Of a stretch of 37,522 nucleotides of DNA, positions 32,567-37,522 are shown one piece after another. Under the pieces are notes generated by a model. The model made no database searches. It was given only the letters and a program-made list of their open reading frames with translations, and had not been told where the DNA came from. Each line of letters starts with the position of its first letter. Position 1 is the stretch's first letter. Origin of the DNA: Acidobacteriaceae bacterium (GTDB lineage: Bacteria; Acidobacteriota; Terriglobia; Terriglobales; Acidobacteriaceae); assembly GCA_030037545.1 (NCBI GenBank), contig JASHRF010000094.1, forward strand, positions 1 through 37,522, in the 5' to 3' direction. Position numbers and translations under genes: made by a program.

Positions 32567-32596
32567 TTGCAGTGCTGCGGCAAATGGCCGTATACT
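32567..32596 (+). promoter_or_regulatory. Candidate feoAB promoter
   Basis: TTGCAG (32567-32572) and TATACT (32591-32596) are spaced 18 bp apart, about 70 bp before the feoA start. The -10 box is near-perfect. Confidence 0.55.
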
Positions 32597-32602
32597 TAAT
32601 CC

Positions 32603-32617
32603 CGACCATAATGGTCG
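32603..32617. promoter_or_regulatory. Candidate feo operator: perfect 15-bp palindrome
   Basis: CGACCAT-A-ATGGTCG is perfectly symmetrical and lies just after the -10 box, across the expected transcription start. A repressor bound here would block initiation. It does not match the classical Fur or DtxR boxes that I know, so the cognate regulator is unclear. Confidence 0.5.
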
Positions 32618-32666
32618 CATTTATGTGCTGGGTCGCCGCGGCGACCGGTATTGCGGAGTCCGGCTG

Positions 32667-33020
32667 GTGAGTGTCCTGAGCGAGTTGAAGGTGGGCGAAA
32701 CCGGTGTGGTGGAGACGCTTGAGCTGCCGGAATCAGTGCAGAACCACCTGATGCACATGGGATTTGTGCCCAACGCGCGGGTGACGGCGCTGCGCCGGGC
32801 GCCGGCCGGCGATCCGACCGTGTATGCGGTCGATGGACTGGAGATTGCGCTGCGCCACGAGACGGCGACGGCAATTCGTGTACGCCAGGCGGAGGATGGA
32901 GCGCCCGGCCTTCACGCGACCGAAGCGGCCACGGCGGAGCCGGAGGCCAACGTCCCCGAAGTCGAATCGATTCCCGCTTCGATCGAGCTGGCCGGGATTG
33001 CACGCGGGGTTGCGCAATGA
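32667..33020 (+). CDS. feoA: FeoA-type ferrous iron transport accessory protein
   Basis: A 117-residue protein with a FeoA SH3-like domain in residues 1-75: LSELKVGETGVVETLELPE, HLMHMGFVPNARVTALRRAPAGDP, then VDGLEIALRHETATAIRV, the usual end of the domain. FeoA is thought to bind and tune FeoB. A 40-residue Ala/Glu-rich tail without known function follows. The GTG at 32667 is preferred: GGAG lies eight bases upstream, and the domain begins at once. Its stop overlaps the feoB start (ATGA), so the pair is translationally coupled. Confidence 0.88.
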   Translation: MSVLSELKVGETGVVETLELPESVQNHLMHMGFVPNARVTALRRAPAGDPTVYAVDGLEIALRHETATAIRVRQAEDGAPGLHATEAATAEPEANVPEVESIPASIELAGIARGVAQ

Positions 33021-34930
33021 GCACTTGCTGCTCGACGCCAGAATTTGTCCCGCCGAAAGCGGCGCCGGCGCCGGGGTCGCTCAAAACCGTGGTGCTGATC
33101 GGGCCTCCCAACTCCGGAAAATCAACCTTGTTCAACCGGCTCACCGGACTGCGCCAGAAGGTGGCGAATTATCCGGGTGTGACAGTGGAGCAGCGCATGG
33201 GGTTGATGGCCGGAGTAGGGCGCGAGGACCTGACACTCATCGATCTGCCCGGCATCTATTCGCTCACTCCCTACTCTGAAGACGCACGCGTGGCCGTGGA
33301 TGTGCTGCGCGGACGCATGGCGGGCACGCCTAAGCCAGACGCGGTGCTGCTGGTGCTGGACTCGCTGCATTTGACGCGGCAACTGATGCTGGCCGCGCCG
33401 GTGCTGGCGCAAGGGCTGCCCACGCTGGTGCTGCTGAACATGAGCGACCTGATGGAGTCGCGGGGCGGGCGCATCGACACGCTGAAACTGGCGCGCGAAC
33501 TGGGCGCGCCGGTGGCGCAGATCAGCGCCGTGCGCGGAACCGGAATTGATGCGGTACCGCTGTTTCTAAATCAGCAGAAGTTCCGCGAAGCTACCGCGCC
33601 GCTGGAGCTGCCGGTGATGGGCAACGCGGCCAGCACCCATTCCTGGGCCGCGCAGGTGAGCCGGCGTACCGGATATCGCGCGCCGCTTTCGGCCGAGAAC
33701 AGCCGCAAGATTGACAACGTGCTGCTGCACCGCATCTGGGGACCACTGCTGTTTTTGCTGGTGGTGGTGGGCGTATTTGAGGCGGTGTTCGCGATCGGGC
33801 AGCCGCTGAGCGATGGATTTGGCGACCTGCTGGCGCGCCTGGGCGAGCTGGCGCGTCCGCTGCTGCCGCTGGGGTGGATGCAATCGCTGGTGCTGGACGG
33901 GGTGTGGAAAGGCATTGGCTCGGTGCTGGTGTTCCTACCCCAGATTCTGCTGCTGTTTCTGTTTATCGGGATTCTGGAGGATTCCGGCTACCTGGCGAGG
34001 GCGGCCCTGATTGCGGATCGCGTGATGCGATCCATCGGGTTGAATGGCAAGGCGTTCATCCCACTGCTTTCGGCGTATGCGTGTGCGGTTCCGGCCATCA
34101 TGGCTACGCGCACGATTGAGAACAAGCGTGACCGGCTGGCTACGATTCTGGTGACGCCGTTCATGACCTGCTCGGCGCGGCTGCCCGTGTACCTGCTGCT
34201 GATTGCGGCGTTTGTGCCCAACATTTACTACCTGCAGGGGCTGCTGGGGCTGCGGACGCTGGTGATGCTGGGGCTTTATGTGGCGGGATTCGTGGCGGCG
34301 TTCACCACGGCGCGGCTGCTGAAGAGCTCGATTCTTAAGTCGAGCGATACGCCGTTCATCCTGGAACTACCGCAGTATCGGATGCCGACGCTGCGCTCGC
34401 TGCTGCTGCGGCTGATGGACCGCGCGCGCATCTTTCTGCGCACCGCCGGAACCATCATTCTGGCGGTGACGCTGGCTCTGTGGGTGCTGGCGCACCTGCC
34501 GGTGATCCAGACCGCGACCGGCACGCTGACGGCGCCCGCGCTGGCGCAGAGCGTGATCGGGCGGCTGGGGCATTTCATTGAGCCGGCGATTGCGCCGCTG
34601 GGCTTCAACTGGAAGATCGGCATCGGGCTGCTGTCGAGCGTTCTGGCTCGCGAGGTGATGGTGAGCACCATGGGCACGCTGTACGGCGCCGACCCCAGCA
34701 CCCAGGCTCTAAGCCTGCAAAACGCTCTGCACCACGATTTGAGCCTGGGCGGCGCGCTGGCGCTGATGATCTTCTTCGCGTTCGCGCTGCAGTGCACATC
34801 GACAATAGCCGTCGTCCGGCGCGAGACCAATAGCTGGAAGTGGCCGGCAGTGCAGTTTCTCTACATGCTGGCGCTGGCCTACGGCGCGGCCTTCGCGGTG
34901 AACCAGATCGTGCTCGCGATGGCGCGATAA
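33017..34930 (+). CDS. feoB: Ferrous iron transporter FeoB
   Basis: Inner-membrane Fe(II) importer with a cytosolic G-protein domain. The 637-residue product has G1 GPPNSGKST at 29-37, the Gly-rich NYPGVTVEQ switch, G3 DLPGIYSLTPYSEDARVA and G4 NMSD. A helical spacer then leads into the membrane part from about residue 235. The gate regions are recognisable: GILEDSGYLARAALIADRVM, LLSAYACAVPAIMATRTIENKRDRL and TPFMTCSARLPVYLLL, the latter two with the conserved Cys and Pro. It is shorter than E. coli FeoB (773) but in the range of compact FeoBs. A Cys-Cys pair at residues 4-5 is unusual and might bind metal. Confidence 0.95.
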   Translation: MSTCCSTPEFVPPKAAPAPGSLKTVVLIGPPNSGKSTLFNRLTGLRQKVANYPGVTVEQRMGLMAGVGREDLTLIDLPGIYSLTPYSEDARVAVDVLRGRMAGTPKPDAVLLVLDSLHLTRQLMLAAPVLAQGLPTLVLLNMSDLMESRGGRIDTLKLARELGAPVAQISAVRGTGIDAVPLFLNQQKFREATAPLELPVMGNAASTHSWAAQVSRRTGYRAPLSAENSRKIDNVLLHRIWGPLLFLLVVVGVFEAVFAIGQPLSDGFGDLLARLGELARPLLPLGWMQSLVLDGVWKGIGSVLVFLPQILLLFLFIGILEDSGYLARAALIADRVMRSIGLNGKAFIPLLSAYACAVPAIMATRTIENKRDRLATILVTPFMTCSARLPVYLLLIAAFVPNIYYLQGLLGLRTLVMLGLYVAGFVAAFTTARLLKSSILKSSDTPFILELPQYRMPTLRSLLLRLMDRARIFLRTAGTIILAVTLALWVLAHLPVIQTATGTLTAPALAQSVIGRLGHFIEPAIAPLGFNWKIGIGLLSSVLAREVMVSTMGTLYGADPSTQALSLQNALHHDLSLGGALALMIFFAFALQCTSTIAVVRRETNSWKWPAVQFLYMLALAYGAAFAVNQIVLAMAR

Positions 34931-35031
34931 AAACTCCCGCCGGTTGCGCCTCGCTCTGGACGATTCGAAATCGATAATTCCCTGTCCGCCGACATCCCTT
35001 CCTTTTCTCTTTTCATCTGAGTCTGTTGCGG

Positions 35032-35051
35032 ACCTGGGATTTCCCCCAGGT
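35032..35051. repeat. Perfect 7-bp hairpin after feoB
   Basis: ACCTGGG (35032-35038) and CCCAGGT (35045-35051) pair perfectly around a six-base loop. No T tract follows. It could end the feo transcript or belong to the interspersed palindromes. Confidence 0.35.
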
Positions 35052-35135
35052 CGGGGTGGTTTCCGCCCCCACTGAGCACGAATGCCGGCGGGCTGTCCGG
35101 GCCGCGGCAAATTTCAATGAGAGGAAACGGATTCT

Positions 35136-35528
35136 ATGGTTCGATTCAGGTACTTCGCTCTAGTCGCGCCGGCGCTGCTGCTTCTGGGCTGCGGGCCGGG
35201 CGCCGTCCAAGTAGGCTATGGCGTGCAGTACGGGCCGGAACCGGTCTGCCCGTACGGGTACTATGATTGGGCGCCCTACGACTGCGCTCCTTATGGCTAT
35301 TATGGACCGGAGTGGTTCCATGGCGGCGTCTTTATTGGCGCGGGACCGTGGTTCCACGGACCAGCGAACTTCCACGGCCATGTCGACAATCACTTCGATC
35401 CGCACCACGGCTACAACGGGCGTGCACCCGCCCATGGCGAAGCAGCGGAAAAGGGTCATCGTGCTGGTCATGTGAAGAATTTTCACGGCAACGAGGTGCG
35501 GGACGGGCGTGGGCACGTGAGCAAGTGA
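35136..35528 (+). CDS. His/Gly/Tyr-rich lipoprotein, paralogue of the next gene
   Basis: A 130-residue exported protein. The signal peptide MVRFRYFALVAPALLLLG ends in a lipobox with C19, so it is probably membrane-anchored. The mature part has a Tyr/Pro-rich block (CPYGYYDWAPYDCAPYGYYG) with two Cys likely to form a disulfide, then EWFHGGVFIGAGPWFHGP and a His-rich tail: FHGHVDNHFDPHHGY, AHGEAAEKGHRAGHVKNFHG. Clustered His suggests metal binding. I do not know a named family. It begins 205 bp after feoB on the same strand, with GAGAGGAAA upstream of the ATG. The close paralogue at 35814 shares about 60 percent of residues, judged by eye. Confidence 0.75.
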   Translation: MVRFRYFALVAPALLLLGCGPGAVQVGYGVQYGPEPVCPYGYYDWAPYDCAPYGYYGPEWFHGGVFIGAGPWFHGPANFHGHVDNHFDPHHGYNGRAPAHGEAAEKGHRAGHVKNFHGNEVRDGRGHVSK

Positions 35529-35540
35529 AGAAGGCCTCGG

Positions 35541-35562
35541 GGGCGATCCGAGTGGATCGCCC
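35541..35562 (+). terminator. Perfect 9-bp hairpin after the first His-rich gene
   Basis: GGGCGATCC (35541-35549) and GGATCGCCC (35554-35562) pair perfectly around GAGT, 12 bp after the stop codon. There is no T tract, so it may stabilise or partly terminate the transcript rather than act as a classical terminator. Confidence 0.5.
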
Positions 35563-35813
35563 AGAGACTGCGCTGGTTGAATCTTTGCCCGATGCAGGCT
35601 GATTTCCTATTCCAGACACGAAATTCAGGGCGCAGCCAAATCGCGGTTCGGCCTGATTTCCACTTCTCCGAAGCCGGCAGCCATTTCCTTTCCTATATCA
35701 TCAAAGTCTGCGGTGGAGTTGGGCTTGTTCAGCTCCAGGGCCAACCGCGCGCTCATCGCGCGGGGCTGGCGGGCCATTCGCGCCGCGGCAATTCAATAAG
35801 GAGATTCGGATCT

Positions 35814-36212
35814 ATGGTTCGCTTCAGATTCTTTGCTCTGGCTGCGGCAATCATGTTGTTCGCGGCCGTGACGTCCCCGAAAGCAACGGCGCAGGTCAGC
35901 GTGGGTATCAATATCGGGCCGGCGCCGGCGTGTCCATGGGGGTACTTCTCCTACTCGCCCTATAACTGCGCGCCCTATGGCTATTACGGGCCGGAATGGT
36001 TTGCAGGCGGCGTTTTTATCGGGGCGGGACCATGGTTTCACGGGCCGGCGAATTTCCACGGCCACGTAAATAACCATTTCGACCCGCAACACGGTTACCA
36101 TGGGGCTCTTCCGCATCGCGGAGCAAAGCCGGATCGCGCTCACCCCGCTGGGCATGTTCAGAATTTCAAGGGCAATGAACAACGAGACGGGCGCGGCCAC
36201 GAGGTCAAGTGA
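35814..36212 (+). CDS. His/Gly/Tyr-rich exported protein, paralogue of the preceding lipoprotein
   Basis: A 132-residue paralogue of the 35136 gene. Shared blocks are CAPYGYYGPEWF, GGVFIGAGPWFHGPANFHGH, NHFDP and the C-terminal NFKGNE-RDGRGH. The two spaced Cys are kept. It differs in the signal peptide: MVRFRFFALAAAIMLFAAV ends in KATAQ, fitting signal peptidase I, so this copy is probably soluble in the periplasm while the other is lipid-anchored. The ATG at 35814 is chosen because it reproduces the paralogue's start and AAGGAG lies upstream; a longer frame to 35577 is spurious. The leader sequences (GCCGCGGCAA...TATGGTTCG) are also similar, so the duplication included regulatory DNA. Confidence 0.75.
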   Translation: MVRFRFFALAAAIMLFAAVTSPKATAQVSVGINIGPAPACPWGYFSYSPYNCAPYGYYGPEWFAGGVFIGAGPWFHGPANFHGHVNNHFDPQHGYHGALPHRGAKPDRAHPAGHVQNFKGNEQRDGRGHEVK

Positions 36213-36349
36213 CGCTGTGGGCGGAGACAGACTTCGACCGCCAAGGAAAGTGTAAAACCCGGAAGCCGTTTTCTGCATCGAAGTTAGCTTAGACTCGGCA
36301 GGCGGGCCGGTGTATGCGCATTCTCGAGCAAAGGAGCTGCTCCTCTGCA

Positions 36350-36751
36350 ATGACGACGCTCCCCGGCGGCGGAAAAATCCTGGTTCTCGATGACGACGTC
36401 CACGTGGCGGAGACGCTGCAGATGATTCTGCAGGCGCGCGGCTACAGGGTGCGCGTGGCCAACTCCGCTGAAGAGGCGATCGAGACGATTTCCGCCTGGG
36501 AGCCCGAGCTGGCGATCGTGGATGTGATGCTGCCGTGCATGAACGGGCTGGAATTCGGCGAGGTGCTCAGGTCGAATTACCCCAACTGCCAGGTGGTTCT
36601 GATGTCGGGCCATCCCGCCACGACCGAGTTGCTGGAGTCGGCGCAGAAGGACGGCAGTCCGCTGCTCGAAATCCTGGCCAAGCCACTGCACCCCACGCAC
36701 ATTCTGGAGATCGTGGCCGGGCTGTTGCCGGGGACGCCGGGAGAGGCGTAA
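36350..36751 (+). CDS. Stand-alone response regulator receiver (CheY-like)
   Basis: A 133-residue single-domain receiver. The acidic pocket is D14-D15-D16 in LVLDDDVHV, the phosphoacceptor is D58 in LAIVDVMLP, the switch Ser is S86 in VVLMSGHP, and the conserved Lys is K111 in ILAKPLHP. No output domain follows, so it must act by protein-protein contact or in a phosphorelay. No histidine kinase is nearby. The start is uncertain: the ATG at 36350 gives a compact domain but has no near ribosome binding site (AAGGAG at 36328 is 16 bases away); the ATG at 36314 would add 12 residues. Confidence 0.88.
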   Translation: MTTLPGGGKILVLDDDVHVAETLQMILQARGYRVRVANSAEEAIETISAWEPELAIVDVMLPCMNGLEFGEVLRSNYPNCQVVLMSGHPATTELLESAQKDGSPLLEILAKPLHPTHILEIVAGLLPGTPGEA

Positions 36752-36885
36752 AGCGGCACGCGGCCGAGGGCAGTTGGACTTGGGAAGCGGCGGCGCGGGT
36801 TATGAGCGGCTGGAGGCTTCCCCTGACGCTTTAGACCGGGCGCATAACCTGGACGCCTTCTTTCGAGAGGGTACCCTTACTCCCT
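36752..36885. other. Non-coding stretch after the receiver gene
   Basis: Opens a 379-bp gap without a gene (36752-37130). No terminator, promoter or RNA was recognised in this first part. Confidence 0.4.
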
Positions 36886-37011
36886 AGCCTGTGGCGAAAG
36901 TCAAAAATTCAAGAAAAACCATTCTCAGCGGCTAAAGCCGCATTGATTTGAGACCACTTACGTCACGGCTGAAGCCGTGCCCTTTTCAAAACTCGACTTT
37001 TACCACAGGCT
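36886..37011. mobile_element. 126-bp MITE-like palindromic element with 17-bp terminal inverted repeats
   Basis: AGCCTGTGGCGAAAGTC (36886-36902) and GACTTTTACCACAGGCT (36995-37011) are inverted repeats with two mismatches in 17. Inside lie two palindromes, CGGCTAAAGCCG (36929-36940) and ACGGCTGAAGCCGT (36965-36978). The first also occurs at 9600-9611. The element has no coding capacity, so any movement would need a transposase in trans. A clear target-site duplication is not visible. Confidence 0.55.
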
Positions 37012-37063
37012 CTATTTGTTGGAGTTCGTTGCAGTCCATTGATTCCTAATCATTTACTCGGTT

Positions 37064-37087
37064 TTCGTGGATTCGTGGATTCGTGGA
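37064..37087. repeat. Exact triple octamer TTCGTGGA
   Basis: Three perfect consecutive copies of TTCGTGGA. This is the only exact array among the period-8 repeats in the window, perhaps the youngest. Confidence 0.8.
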
Positions 37088-37095
37088 GACGTGAG

Positions 37096-37111
37096 TGTGA
37101 TTTAGATCATA
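37096..37111. promoter_or_regulatory. Second CRP/FNR-like palindrome, position unexplained
   Basis: TGTGA-TTTAGA-TCATA closely resembles the site at 32382 (shared TGTGATT-AGATCA). It lies in a convergent gap, downstream of both flanking genes, so it has no obvious target. Confidence 0.3.
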
Positions 37112-37130
37112 GGGGAGGGGGAGGGGGTGG

Positions 37131-37472
37131 TCATTTTTTCGCTCCTTTATGGTTGTAGAGAGTGGATGCAACCTGCGCAGCATAAAGGAGTTGCGAGGCC
37201 TGAGGGCCATCGAAGACCTCGAGGGAAATGCCGTGCGCGATGCACGCAAACGCGGATTTTGTGGAGGCGAGATTCTCCATTTTGGGGATTTGAAGCTTGT
37301 AGGCGACAGCTGCCATGCGCAGGGCGTTGTTTTGAGGGACGCCGTTTTCGATGGCCTTGGCGTAAGCTGCGGACCATGCGGATGTGCACTGGTCGACGGC
37401 GCTGCAGCGGCCGGCCGGATCGGTTTCCGGCGCGGCAGGAGTTTCGGTGGATCGGGATGCAGTCAGGTCCAT
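37131..37472 (-). CDS. Small soluble protein of unknown function
   Basis: A 113-residue, Ala-rich, probably helical protein without signal peptide or membrane helix. A Thr/Pro/Glu-rich N-terminal tail of about 20 residues is followed by a pair of Cys (RCSAVDQC), then helices such as SAWSAAYAKAIENG, NNALRMAAVAYKLQIP and ASQLLYAAQVASTLYNH. A third Cys lies in FACIAHG. No family is recognised. The ATG at 37472 follows GAGGTAAG by a suitable distance. The codon pattern and a proper ribosome site make it likely real. It converges on the receiver gene across a repeat-rich gap; its upstream context is beyond the window. Confidence 0.65.
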   Translation of the reverse strand: MDLTASRSTETPAAPETDPAGRCSAVDQCTSAWSAAYAKAIENGVPQNNALRMAAVAYKLQIPKMENLASTKSAFACIAHGISLEVFDGPQASQLLYAAQVASTLYNHKGAKK

Positions 37473-37522
37473 ATTTCTTACCTCGAAGCCATCATGCGCC
37501 GAACGGCGAAATAACCAGCAGA

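Noticed and set aside
32286..32666. In-frame N-terminal extension of FeoA by 127 residues
   Set aside because: The extension has no FeoA similarity, spans a promoter and a palindrome, and the GTG at 32667 has a well-placed GGAG.
35577..35813. 79-residue extension of the second His-rich protein
   Set aside because: The ATG at 35814 reproduces the paralogue's signal peptide and leader; the extension is non-coding spacer.
37109..37129. G-quadruplex candidate
   Set aside because: Only three tracts of at least three G are present, followed by GG; a four-tract quadruplex is not supported.
1..37522. CRISPR arrays, tRNA, rRNA, 4.5S RNA or prophage genes
   Set aside because: No regularly spaced direct repeats with unique spacers, no cloverleaf-like sequence and no phage structural or integrase genes were recognised by reading; the octamer arrays have no spacers.

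Overview
The window looks like chromosomal DNA of an Acidobacteriota member, most likely class Terriglobia (the old subdivision 1, Koribacter-like). This is inferred from four things: high G+C with strong third-position G/C; a MacB-type double-FtsX permease without its own ATPase, as in the acidobacterial ADOP proteins; a large tail of short interspersed palindromes and tandem octamers; and the overall gene mix. No rRNA, tRNA, transposase, phage gene or CRISPR array was found. Most of the window is housekeeping DNA read from both strands in short operons.

Layout. 1-6655 is a translation block: metG (cut by the window edge), a small membrane protein, argS, then glyS and glyQ on the opposite strand. 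6903-9625 encodes a two-gene membrane oxidase-like complex of the cytochrome bd (CydA) superfamily. The first protein carries a C-terminal di-heme cytochrome c; the second looks like a diverged CydA paralogue. 9896-13093 holds a clear sigma70-type promoter, an exported protein of unknown function and an ADOP permease. 13208-18801 has recO, a small membrane protein, a DHH phosphoesterase, an EmrB/QacA-type exporter preceded by a candidate operator, and an exported Cys-containing repeat protein. 18966-25854 is a run of minus-strand genes: carbonic anhydrase, O-methyltransferase, polyprenyl diphosphate synthase, YajQ, TatD, riboflavin synthase, a peroxiredoxin-like protein and Ffh. 26362-31025 holds nifJ (pyruvate:flavodoxin oxidoreductase) overlapping a dihydroorotate-dehydrogenase-like gene. 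31511-36212 has a 2OG-Fe(II) oxygenase divergent from feoA-feoB, followed by two tandem His/Gly/Tyr-rich exported proteins. A stand-alone receiver protein and a small unknown protein close the window.

The most interesting material lies in three places. (1) The CydA-like pair at 6903-9625 appears to divide the conserved residues of one CydA between two paralogues and carries haem c, suggesting a cytochrome-c-linked or otherwise altered bd-type enzyme. (2) Short interspersed elements occur repeatedly: hairpins ending in TGGGGCACCC, CGGCTAAAGCCG palindromes (one set inside a 126-bp element with 17-bp terminal inverted repeats), and degenerate tandem arrays with a strict 8-bp period. One hairpin and one octamer array lie in frame inside argS, lengthening the enzyme. 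(3) The feo locus has a promoter with a perfect 15-bp palindrome at the likely transcription start, a CRP/FNR-like site upstream, and two paralogous His-rich exported proteins downstream that may handle metal.

Functions are assigned by reading motifs; no database search was possible. Start codons follow ribosome-binding-site placement, so several differ from the longest open frame.
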